A DNA stretch of 64,000 nucleotides from Granulosicoccus sp. (GTDB lineage Bacteria; Pseudomonadota; Gammaproteobacteria; Granulosicoccales; Granulosicoccaceae): NCBI GenBank assembly GCA_020627685.1, contig JAHDGK010000002.1, positions 96,215 to 160,214 of the forward strand, in the 5' to 3' direction. The notes beneath the pieces were generated by a model. That model worked only from the letters and a program-made list of their open reading frames with translations. It had not been told where the DNA came from and did no database searches. The position numbers were made by a program, and so were the translations under genes. Positions 55,594-63,324 of the stretch are shown piece after piece (within the stretch, counting starts at the first letter, position 1; every line of letters starts with the position of its first letter).

Positions 55594-56505
55594 CTATTTG
55601 GATCCGGCTATTTTAACGACCTTGTCCATTCCACGCTTGTGCAGTGATTGCAGGTATTCATGAAACTCTTCACCAACCTCTTCGTGCTCCAAGGCAAATT
55701 CAACCTGCGCTTTCAGATAGCCCATTTTGCTTCCGCAATCGAATCGGCGACCTTCAAAGTTGTACGACAGAACTCGCTGTTCTTTCAAGAGATCTGCGAT
55801 GGCATCAGTGAGCTGAATTTCATTACCCGCACCCCGCTCTGTATTTTCCAGTAAATCGAAAATACGCGGTGTCAGAATGTAGCGACCAACAACAGCAACA
55901 TTACTCGGTGCACTGTCTACCGGAGGCTTTTCAACAATACCGGACACTTCCATCAAATCAGGTTTGACTTCGATTCCGTCAACAATGCCGTATGAACTGA
56001 CATCTTCTGTCGGGACTTTCTGAGTACCCAAAATTGAACAATGTTGGAAGTTGAACACGTCTACCATCTGGGACAGACAAGGCTTCTCAGCAAAATTAAT
56101 TAAATCGTCGGCCAAGATGACAGCGAAGGGCTCATCGTTAACAACCGGTCGTGCACACAAAACCGCGTGACCTAAACCCAATGCCTCCGACTGACGGATA
56201 AAGACACAGTTGACGTGTTTTGGCAGGATGTTTTTAAGAATTTCTAACATCTTGTCCTTTGACTTGGCTTCTAACTCACGCTCAAGCTCGTAGGCTGTAT
56301 CGAAGTGATCTTCAATAGATCGTTTGTTACGACCCGTCACAAAAATTAATGTGTCGATACCCGCGGCAACTGCCTCTTCGGCAGCATATTGAATCAGCGG
56401 CTTGTCGACCACTGGCAACATCTCTTTCGGGTTGGCTTTGGTCGCTGGTAAAAACCGCGTTCCCATGCCCGCTACGGGGAAAACTGCCTTTTTTATTGCT
56501 TTCAT
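55594..56505 (-). CDS. galU: UTP-glucose-1-phosphate uridylyltransferase GalU
   Basis: GalU makes UDP-glucose for glycans and lipopolysaccharide. The 303-residue product shows [35 protein letters not shown], the LADDLIN motif and EKPP, all typical. Length matches E. coli (302). It is transcribed alone or first, ending at an intrinsic terminator; it diverges from fdxA. Confidence 0.96.
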   Translation of the reverse strand: MKAIKKAVFPVAGMGTRFLPATKANPKEMLPVVDKPLIQYAAEEAVAAGIDTLIFVTGRNKRSIEDHFDTAYELERELEAKSKDKMLEILKNILPKHVNCVFIRQSEALGLGHAVLCARPVVNDEPFAVILADDLINFAEKPCLSQMVDVFNFQHCSILGTQKVPTEDVSSYGIVDGIEVKPDLMEVSGIVEKPPVDSAPSNVAVVGRYILTPRIFDLLENTERGAGNEIQLTDAIADLLKEQRVLSYNFEGRRFDCGSKMGYLKAQVEFALEHEEVGEEFHEYLQSLHKRGMDKVVKIAGSK

Positions 56506-56685
56506 AGAGTTAGTCTAAATCCTTCTGATACTTAAATGCAGCGGCATGCCGCACTGCGCTATTATTGAGTTTCAATGTAACGCCGTTGCTTGTCAGACAT
56601 ATGGCAAGCGGTAATAATACAGCGACTGCAATTTCAGCTGCTTTAGGCAAAATTGCAACTGTTAAGCCAACACCGAGAACTGCTC

Positions 56686-57009
56686 ATGACCTTCGTGGTT
56701 ACCGAAAACTGTATCAAATGCAAATACACGGACTGTGTCGAAGTCTGTCCAGTCGATTGTTTCCATGAGGGACCTAACTTCCTTGTTATAGACCCTGAAG
56801 AGTGTATCGACTGCTCACTTTGCGAACCTGAATGTCCAATCAACGCAATTGTCGCTGAAGAGGACATGAAGCCCGAAGATGAGCCGTACTTGGCACTAAA
56901 TGCTGAACTATCTGCCATTTGGCCGGTAATCACCGTTCAAAAAGACCCGCCAGCGGATGCTAAAGATTGGGAAAACAAACCAGATAAGCTGCAGCATCTT
57001 GAGAGATAA
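56686..57009 (+). CDS. fdxA: Seven-iron ferredoxin FdxA
   Basis: The 107-residue protein has nine cysteines (residues 9, 12, 17, 21, 25, 40, 43, 46 and 50) in the pattern of a [3Fe-4S][4Fe-4S] ferredoxin ([20 protein letters not shown] and [15 protein letters not shown]). The long acidic C-terminal half is usual for FdxA of proteobacteria. Start ATG 56686. Could serve the P450 at 19676 but no link is shown. Confidence 0.96.
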   Translation: MTFVVTENCIKCKYTDCVEVCPVDCFHEGPNFLVIDPEECIDCSLCEPECPINAIVAEEDMKPEDEPYLALNAELSAIWPVITVQKDPPADAKDWENKPDKLQHLER

Positions 57010-57023
57010 TTAACAAAATTAAA

Positions 57024-57056
57024 AGCGGGTGGCGCTAAAAAGGTGCTGCCTGCTCT
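57024..57056. terminator. Probable terminator between fdxA and alr
   Basis: The plus-strand RNA forms AGCGGGTGGCGC/GTGCTGCCTGCT with a 7-base loop using several G-U pairs. Read from alr on the minus strand the stem has A-C mismatches but is followed by TTTTAATTTTG. The two convergent genes may share it. Confidence 0.4.
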
Positions 57057-57067
57057 TTGCCCATGTG

Positions 57068-58240
57068 TTACTCGCCAGTGTAAGTGCGTTGCCCCCTGAT
57101 TGAGGTTAAAAGCTCGTAACTTATTGTGTCAGCTGCCTTGGCTAGCGCGTCGATCGAGGACAACGGCCCCCAAAATTGCGCCATCGTGCCTACTGAGGCC
57201 TCAACGGCCGGCCTTAGGTCAACGGCAATCGAGTCCATCGAGACTCTTCCGATAATTGGGCAACGCCTGCCCTGAATCGAAACACTCGCTGTCTCATCAA
57301 GCACTCTGGGAAGCCCGTCGCGGTACCCCAATCCGATGTAACCCACCGGCATATTTTCAGGACAATGCCAGGTTTGAGCATAGCCAACCCCGGCACCCGC
57401 CTCCAGTGACTTTACGGAGATCAAAGGCGCTTCGACCGTCATAGCTGGCTTGAGCTCGATGCCATCCGGCACAGACTTGTCCAGCGGATTACACCCATAG
57501 AGCATGATGCCGGGTCGGACCCAATCTTCGTGTGTTTGGGGCCAGTGCAGCACTCCTGCAGAATTAGCCAGGCTCTTACTCATGCCCGGTTTAATAGACA
57601 CACTATTGAATCTGGAATATTGCTCAAGCGTATAGCTATTGCTCGTTTCATCGGCACTGGCAAAATGAGTCATCAAGCCCATCCAGTTCATACCGTCATC
57701 AGATTGAAGAATGCTCTTCGCCTGATCAACGCTCATTCCCAAACGTCCCATACCCGTATCGACTTTCAACCAAGCAGCCAAATCCTGTTTATAGGAGAGT
57801 TTTCGAAACCAACAGTATTGCCCCCAATCGTGTATGACCGGCCACAGATCATGGGCCAACATCGCTTGAGCTGCCGACTCAGACTGCGGCCCCTGCAAAA
57901 TCAAGATGGGATCATTAATACCCGACTCACGAAGCTCTAGCGCTTCATTGAGTGTAACGACGGCAAAGCCATCGGCAAATCCTTGATCTTCTATAAGGCG
58001 AGAGTCATCTGGCCGAGCTCGCCGGATACCAGATTTGGATAAGGCATGTGCAATCGGTACCGCTCCGTGTCCATAAGCGTCCGCTTTGATGGTGGCAAAC
58101 TGCCGCGCATTACCCGCAAGCTTTCGTGCCATTGAAAGATTGTGGCGAACTGCATCCAGATCCACTGTAATTGACACGGATCGACGAGCTAGGAGCGCTT
58201 CACTTCGATTTAGGTCAGCAACGCCGTAATAATCTGTCAT
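57068..58240 (-). CDS. alr: Alanine racemase
   Basis: Supplies D-alanine for peptidoglycan. From the ATG at 58240 the product has 390 residues. The PLP lysine is Lys52 in FATIKADAYGHGA, with WLKVDTGMGRLGM, VRPGIMLYGC and GRVSMDSIAVDL as further family motifs. A longer frame from a TTG at 58297 is possible but adds an atypical segment. A 27-residue N-terminal extension before the usual SITVDLDAVRHN start is seen. It lies downstream of dnaB, a common order. Confidence 0.94.
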   Translation of the reverse strand: MTDYYGVADLNRSEALLARRSVSITVDLDAVRHNLSMARKLAGNARQFATIKADAYGHGAVPIAHALSKSGIRRARPDDSRLIEDQGFADGFAVVTLNEALELRESGINDPILILQGPQSESAAQAMLAHDLWPVIHDWGQYCWFRKLSYKQDLAAWLKVDTGMGRLGMSVDQAKSILQSDDGMNWMGLMTHFASADETSNSYTLEQYSRFNSVSIKPGMSKSLANSAGVLHWPQTHEDWVRPGIMLYGCNPLDKSVPDGIELKPAMTVEAPLISVKSLEAGAGVGYAQTWHCPENMPVGYIGLGYRDGLPRVLDETASVSIQGRRCPIIGRVSMDSIAVDLRPAVEASVGTMAQFWGPLSSIDALAKAADTISYELLTSIRGQRTYTGE

Positions 58241-58362
58241 GAAGTAAATGCTCTGACACCCGTACAAATTTCGGGGTAAAGAATACGATTGAAACAAAAG
58301 TCTTCTGAACGTGAAAGTCTGTCATCACCTTCGCGGTGGTCACGTGACAACACAGGTCGCAG

Positions 58363-59961
58363 CTAAGAAAACTCACCCGTCATAATTTCTGGAGAGAAAT
58401 TTTCAAATCGAGTGTACTGCCCCAGAAACGTTAGATTTACCGCACCAATAGGTCCGTTTCTTTGTTTTCTAATGAGTATTTCTGCTCGTCCTTTGCTGGC
58501 TTCATCATCCGGGTTGTAGACCTCATCTCGATAGATAAACATGATGACATCGGCATCCTGCTCTATTGCACCTGACTCACGCAGGTCCGACATAACCGGC
58601 CGTTTATCGGGTCTCTGCTCAAGACTTCGGTTAAGCTGCGACAATGCAATAACCGGTACTTGAAGCTCTTTGGCTAAACCTTTTAAGGCACGGGATATTT
58701 CGGAAATTTCAGCCGTACGATTCTCACCTGCCGTTGAACCGGACATTAACTGTAGATAATCGATCACGATCAAACTGAGTCCACGATCTCGTGCCAATCG
58801 ACGGCAACGTGCCCGCAGATCTGTTGGGGTCAAACCTGGTGTATCGTCAATAAAGACATTACGTTTTTGGTTTAACAGCGTAATTGCCGAGGTTATTCTG
58901 GGCCAATCTTGTTCAGCCAGTTTTCCGGTCCTTAGTTTTTGTAGCTCCACTCTTCCCAGAGAGGAAATCATTCTCATACCCAGTTGATCAGCTGGCATCT
59001 CCATACTGAATATAGCGACCGGCGCGTCAGCCTCCATTGCCGCATTTTCAGCCAAGTTCATCGCGAAGGTGGTTTTACCCATAGAGGGCCTACCAGCAAC
59101 AATGATTAGATCTGATTTCTGTAAACCACTGGTTTTTTCGTCAAGCTCTGTAAAACCAGTTGATAAGCCGGTTATTGCAGCGTCAGATTCAAAGAGAATA
59201 TTAATGCGTTCGATGGCTCCCGCGAGAACGCTCTTGATGTCATGAAAACCACCGGCACTTTTAGCGGATTGATCGGCAATGGCAAACACTTTTGTTTCAG
59301 CCTCATCCAGAATTTCTTTGGAGGTTCTACCTCCCGCATCAAAGGCACTGTCTGCTATTTCATTGGCAACAGTAATTAGCTGCCTGAGTACTGAACGTTC
59401 GCGAACTATTTCAGCATACGCTTTTATGTTGCCGGCACTGGGGGTGACTTCTACCAATGCTCCGACATAATTCAATCCACCGGCATCTTCAAGAATACTG
59501 TTGGTTTGCAACCATCCGGTTACCGTCACTACATCAGGGTGCTCTCCCTCTACGGCCAACGCAGAGATCGCACGGAAAATGAGTTTGTGATTATGTTGGT
59601 AAAAATCGTTTTCGGTAACAATTTCCGAGACTTTGTCGAAGGCCTCGTTGGCTTCCAACATCAAACAACCTAGAACCGACTGCTCAGCTTCTACCGATTG
59701 GGGAGGTGCGTGATTTGTGCGCTTGGACAGTTGCTGCATCAACTGTTCAGTCGTCTTTTTGCCTCCACTGAAGCGCCCCTTACTGGAACGGTCGCCAGAG
59801 GGCATAAAAGGATCACTGTGGGGTCCGGGGGGCATTCCCGCGGGGGCACCAAAATTTGCCAGATCAACACCGAAGTCTTCCGGGGAGGCATCTATCGGAA
59901 CGCCGTATTCGTCTTGATCGGCCGCCGTTGGAATACCAAAATCTTCAGGTGTGTGAACCAT
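58363..59961 (-). CDS. dnaB: Replicative DNA helicase DnaB with N-terminal extension
   Basis: The hexameric replicative helicase, 532 residues. The usual start of the family, PPQSVEAEQSVLG, is reached only at residue 86. The core is normal: N-terminal helical domain, Walker A GRPSMGKTT at 290-298, RAP and later LSQLNRSLEQRPDKRPVMSDLRES, and C-terminal IRKQRNGPIG. The extra 85 residues repeat an acidic-aromatic-glycine motif (PEDFGIP, DEYGVPI, PEDFGVD, ANFGAPA) and then become basic and glycine-rich. A ribosome binding site GGAG is 10 bases before the ATG at 59961, so the extension is probably translated. Confidence 0.94.
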   Translation of the reverse strand: MVHTPEDFGIPTAADQDEYGVPIDASPEDFGVDLANFGAPAGMPPGPHSDPFMPSGDRSSKGRFSGGKKTTEQLMQQLSKRTNHAPPQSVEAEQSVLGCLMLEANEAFDKVSEIVTENDFYQHNHKLIFRAISALAVEGEHPDVVTVTGWLQTNSILEDAGGLNYVGALVEVTPSAGNIKAYAEIVRERSVLRQLITVANEIADSAFDAGGRTSKEILDEAETKVFAIADQSAKSAGGFHDIKSVLAGAIERINILFESDAAITGLSTGFTELDEKTSGLQKSDLIIVAGRPSMGKTTFAMNLAENAAMEADAPVAIFSMEMPADQLGMRMISSLGRVELQKLRTGKLAEQDWPRITSAITLLNQKRNVFIDDTPGLTPTDLRARCRRLARDRGLSLIVIDYLQLMSGSTAGENRTAEISEISRALKGLAKELQVPVIALSQLNRSLEQRPDKRPVMSDLRESGAIEQDADVIMFIYRDEVYNPDDEASKGRAEILIRKQRNGPIGAVNLTFLGQYTRFENFSPEIMTGEFS

Positions 59962-60034
59962 TTGGTAGCAACTCCAGGGACGTCAATTGACAGTATTAAA
60001 CCATAAGTACGAGCAGGTTGAATTGCTCATCACG

Positions 60035-60055
60035 AACCCGCCAGTTAGGCGGGTT
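60035..60055 (-). other. 8-bp hairpin between rplI and dnaB
   Basis: Arms AACCCGCC and GGCGGGTT with a 5-base loop lie 19 bases after the rplI stop and 74 bases before dnaB. Only a short U stretch follows. It may set the ratio between the ribosomal genes and dnaB by partial termination or RNA processing. Confidence 0.5.
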
Positions 60056-60073
60056 TGCGTAAGATCTTACAGA

Positions 60074-60526
60074 TTAAACTTCTTCTCCGACCACATTAAC
60101 GATGACTTCAGCGTCAACGTCAGCGTGCAGGTGAAGAGTTACCGGATGCTCACCAACCATGCGAAGAGGACCTTCTGGCAAACGGATTTCCTTCTTCTCA
60201 ACAGGCTGTCCAGCCGCCTCGAAAGCTCCACGGATCTCTTCAGTGCCGATTGAGCCGAAAAGTTTACCTTCGGTACCGGCTCTGGATGTGATGCTTACGG
60301 TCATGCCGTTAAGCGCTTCCTTACGGGTGTTGGCATTTGCCAGTGCTTCGGCCTGCTCTTTTTCGAACTGAGCGCGAAGCTCGTTGAATCGCTCCAGGTT
60401 CTCAGGAGTAGCTTGCTGAGCTTTACCTTGTGGCAACAGGTAGTTGCGCGCGAAACCTGCCTTTACATCAACCAGATCGCCCAACAGCCCTACTTTGTCG
60501 ATCTTTTCTAGCAATATGACTTGCAT
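60074..60526 (-). CDS. rplI: 50S ribosomal protein L9
   Basis: 150 residues, starting MQVILLEKIDKVGLLGDLVD with the L9 signature GFARNYLLPQGKA and a long central helix (FNELRAQFEKEQAEALANAN). Normal in all respects. It follows the multi-spanning membrane protein gene in the rpsF-rpsR-rplI operon. Confidence 0.98.
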   Translation of the reverse strand: MQVILLEKIDKVGLLGDLVDVKAGFARNYLLPQGKAQQATPENLERFNELRAQFEKEQAEALANANTRKEALNGMTVSITSRAGTEGKLFGSIGTEEIRGAFEAAGQPVEKKEIRLPEGPLRMVGEHPVTLHLHADVDAEVIVNVVGEEV

Positions 60527-60547
60527 AATAGTTCTCCCATCAAATTC

Positions 60548-61489
60548 TCAGGCGCGCCGGATGCGGAATATGCTGTCCGCCAACCCCAGCGCTGCCAATA
60601 AAAGCATGATATGCGGTATTACTAACAGCACGTAAATTGCGTACAGCCAGTAACGGTGCATACCGCGTTGTTTGACTAGCGAATGCGATACCGCCAGTCC
60701 TTGTACAAAAAAAGCAAAAATGACCACTGTCGCCACAGCTCCGGCTAGCTGACCGCTTTGAACCACGGACAACACAATGACCAGAACACAAACCAGTGCT
60801 GCATTTTTACCTAACGAGAGCGCATGAAATTCTTTCTGGAAGCCCCCAGGATTAAACAATCCGGCCTGCCAGGATCTGGCAAGAAATAAGGCACCCAGAG
60901 CGACAATCATGACCGAAACTCCCATCGCGCCAGTCATCATCCTGGCAATTCCTTCGATGAAAGCTTCTCGCTGCTCTTCAAGTCCGTCTTGTTCTGCACC
61001 AACAACCACTGCTCCGGCATCCGAAAACTGCGAGCGCCAAAACTCCGTGGTATCGCCTAACACCAGCGTCATACCCACTACGGTAACGACTCCGCATGCA
61101 ACGATGGTCAACACGGCAAAGTCGAGCTTTACCGATTTGGCTAAAACCACAGCTGCCAAGACAGCGGGTAGCCAGAAAACCGTTGCAATTAGCGGAACCT
61201 GCACCGCTGATTGGTGTAACACTGCTGACAGAACAATCAGTAATATCAAACAACCGCCGACCACTTGAGTCGCGGACATGACTCCATGCCGTAGAGCAAC
61301 AAACGCAACAACCGCTGCACTACAAACCAGAAACCACATGGACAGCGTGCTGGCCATGATCATTGCCCCGCCTGACACCCCACCTGCTAAAAGCACAGGA
61401 ATCCAGAGAGCAGCCAAAAGCAATGTTGCCGCGAGACCTGCCGCTATAAGCGGACCGCGATCTGCAATTTTGGCCAAGTTGATCATCAT
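60548..61489 (-). CDS. Multi-spanning membrane protein of the rpsR-rplI interval (DUF2232-like)
   Basis: A hydrophobic protein of 313 residues with about eight membrane segments and no catalytic motif. A gene of this kind (DUF2232/YybS type) sits between rpsR and rplI in Pseudomonas and relatives, which is my main reason for the name. A short soluble loop with DGLEEQREAFIEGIARMMTG lies near residues 170-190, typical of the family. Function unknown; conserved linkage suggests a role tied to growth. Confidence 0.8.
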   Translation of the reverse strand: MMINLAKIADRGPLIAAGLAATLLLAALWIPVLLAGGVSGGAMIMASTLSMWFLVCSAAVVAFVALRHGVMSATQVVGGCLILLIVLSAVLHQSAVQVPLIATVFWLPAVLAAVVLAKSVKLDFAVLTIVACGVVTVVGMTLVLGDTTEFWRSQFSDAGAVVVGAEQDGLEEQREAFIEGIARMMTGAMGVSVMIVALGALFLARSWQAGLFNPGGFQKEFHALSLGKNAALVCVLVIVLSVVQSGQLAGAVATVVIFAFFVQGLAVSHSLVKQRGMHRYWLYAIYVLLVIPHIMLLLAALGLADSIFRIRRA

Positions 61490-61585
61490 GATTAACGCTT
61501 AATTAAACGAAAGATCAACATGGCTTCTACCTTAACGATCTGTCCAGCTCTTAATAATTCTCGACTGTACAGAATCGATCAATGA

Positions 61586-61810
61586 CTAGTGCTGGTCCGT
61601 GTACGGCAGCAAAGCGACGTATCGAGCACGCTTGATGGCCGTGGCCAATTGGCGCTGATAACGGGCTTTAGTACCAGTGATTCGACTTGGAACGATCTTG
61701 CCTGTTTCAGTGACAAAGCCTTTCAGAAGCTCGAGATCTTTGTAATCGATCTCTGTAATACCTTCGGCTGTGAAACGGCAATATTTACGACGACGGAAAT
61801 AACGAGACAT
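61586..61810 (-). CDS. rpsR: 30S ribosomal protein S18
   Basis: 74 residues, [18 protein letters not shown] with the S18 core [20 protein letters not shown] and [14 protein letters not shown]. It follows rpsF by 20 bases. S18 and S6 bind the ribosome platform as a pair. Confidence 0.98.
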   Translation of the reverse strand: MSRYFRRRKYCRFTAEGITEIDYKDLELLKGFVTETGKIVPSRITGTKARYQRQLATAIKRARYVALLPYTDQH

Positions 61811-61830
61811 AGTTAATTCTCCTGGCGGTA

Positions 61831-62253
61831 TCAGTTAGAAACTTCAGCGTCGTCAACTACGTCTGCAGCTGCATCGACATCTAGATCTTCGTCATCAGAA
61901 ACACGAGGACGTCGCTCTTCGTCGCCACGCGTCTCATCTTTCTTGATGAGTAATGAAGGTTCAGTAACTGGTCCATCGCGTAAGAGAACCATGTGGCGAA
62001 TAACCGCATCGTTGAACTTGAACGCACTGGTGAGTTCGTCTAAAGCCTGCTGACCACACTCAATATTGAGGAGGGTGTAGTGGGCTTTGTAGATTTTGTT
62101 GATTGGGTAGGCAAGTTGACGACGCCCCCAATCTTCTTGGCGGTGAATCACACCGTCGTTGCTCTCAATGATTCCGCGATAGCGTTCAATCATTGCGGGC
62201 ACCTGCTCGCTCTGGTCAGGGTGGACCAGAAACACTATTTCATAGTGACGCAT
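61831..62253 (-). CDS. rpsF: 30S ribosomal protein S6
   Basis: 140 residues. The start [19 protein letters not shown] and the core [20 protein letters not shown] are canonical; the last 35 residues are an acidic tail ([19 protein letters not shown]), longer than in E. coli S6 and without the Glu-only run added by RimK. First gene of the operon with rpsR, a membrane protein gene and rplI. A plausible sigma-70 promoter lies upstream. Confidence 0.98.
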   Translation of the reverse strand: MRHYEIVFLVHPDQSEQVPAMIERYRGIIESNDGVIHRQEDWGRRQLAYPINKIYKAHYTLLNIECGQQALDELTSAFKFNDAVIRHMVLLRDGPVTEPSLLIKKDETRGDEERRPRVSDDEDLDVDAAADVVDDAEVSN

Positions 62254-62333
62254 TGCTGCTCCCTGTGGGTTAACGCCCGGCTACTAATGGCCTGGACGAG
62301 GAAGTTATGCTTGCCGATTGACAAAGCCCTCCA

Positions 62334-62362
62334 ATGATACAGGTTTGATTAGCGACAGGCAA
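62334..62362 (-). promoter_or_regulatory. Sigma-70-type promoter for the rpsF operon
   Basis: On the minus strand TTGCCT (62357-62362) is followed after exactly 17 bases by TATCAT (62334-62339). Transcription would begin near 62327, about 75 bases before the rpsF ATG. Confidence 0.6.
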
Positions 62363-62491
62363 GCTTGGCCACCAGCAAGTGTATACCAACTTCAAATTCG
62401 ATCTATTTTCAATATTTACAGTAACTTAGGTGGAAAGAAGGCAAAAATACCGTCGCAAATCTGATGAGCACCCGCTAAAAGGCTGACGCAT

Positions 62492-62520
62492 ACTCATCCA
62501 ATAACTTCATTTGGATGAGT
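62492..62520. terminator. Perfect 10-bp hairpin after rlmB
   Basis: Arms ACTCATCCAA and TTGGATGAGT with a 9-base loop, 38 bases after the rlmB stop. No U-tract follows on the minus strand. Confidence 0.45.
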
Positions 62521-62558
62521 GCGAGTTATAGCCTCTGTTGGCAAAGCTATTACGCCAA

Positions 62559-63311
62559 TCAGCTTCGCTGCCGGACCACTTCAAACAAACTTATTCCAGC
62601 CGCAACCGATACATTAAGACTCGACACCTCACCTTGCATAGGAATTTGAAACAAGCCATCGCAACTCTCCCGCGTTAGCCGTCTCAACCCTCGTCCTTCA
62701 GCACCCATCACGATGGCAACAGGACCTTTAAGATCGAGATCGTAGAGACTCTGCTCCGCCTCGCCAGCTGCACCAAACACCCAAAGCCCTGCATCTTGAA
62801 GTTCAGCTATTGCGCGCTTTAAGTTACTCACTTGAAATAACGGCACCGAGTCTGCGGCACCGGACGCCACCTTTCTGACAACCGGAGTTAAACCTACACT
62901 GTTGTCTGCCGGAACGACAACAGCATCAACGGCTGCTGCATCGGCACTTCTCAAACAAGCACCCAGGTTATGCGGATCCTGTACTTCATCCAGCAACAAA
63001 ACCAACAAGGTTTTGTCAGGACGAGACACACTTTGTTCGGCAATAAACTGAGACAAGTCGTGACGCACACCAGTAGAGCCGCCCCGCAGAACAGCAACAA
63101 CACCTTGATGCTGCACATCGGAGACTAAATCGTTTAACTCTCCCCTGCTAACTTCTCGGGTATCGATCGCGTGCTTTTTCGCAAGCTCACGTAAATCCTT
63201 TAGGCGCGTATCACGGCGCCCTTTTTGAACTAACAGATGATCAATCTCACTGGCAGATGACTTAAGAGCTGCTTTGACACTGTGCAAACCGCCGACGTAT
63301 TGATGAGCCAT
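62559..63311 (-). CDS. rlmB: 23S rRNA (guanosine-2'-O-)-methyltransferase RlmB
   Basis: A SpoU/TrmH-type (SPOUT) methyltransferase of 250 residues that modifies G2251 of 23S rRNA in E. coli. The N-terminal substrate-binding domain begins YVGGLHSVKAAL; the knot motifs are DEVQDPHNLGACLRSAD, IVMGAEGRGLRRLT and MQGEVSSLNVSVAAGISLFE. It starts 13 bases after the stop of the upstream lysine-rich tail gene, the normal rnr-rlmB order. Confidence 0.96.
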   Translation of the reverse strand: MAHQYVGGLHSVKAALKSSASEIDHLLVQKGRRDTRLKDLRELAKKHAIDTREVSRGELNDLVSDVQHQGVVAVLRGGSTGVRHDLSQFIAEQSVSRPDKTLLVLLLDEVQDPHNLGACLRSADAAAVDAVVVPADNSVGLTPVVRKVASGAADSVPLFQVSNLKRAIAELQDAGLWVFGAAGEAEQSLYDLDLKGPVAIVMGAEGRGLRRLTRESCDGLFQIPMQGEVSSLNVSVAAGISLFEVVRQRS

Positions 63312-63324
63312 AACAAATTCTCAA

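Larger units (their letters stand above)
62254..62558. other. Intergenic region between rlmB and rpsF
   Basis: About 305 bases on the minus-strand side, holding a 10-bp hairpin near the rlmB end (62492-62520), a promoter-like pair of boxes (62334-62362) and a leader of about 75 bases before rpsF. No open reading frame of note. The leader may contain an S6:S18-binding structure, but I could not fold one with confidence. Confidence 0.6.
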
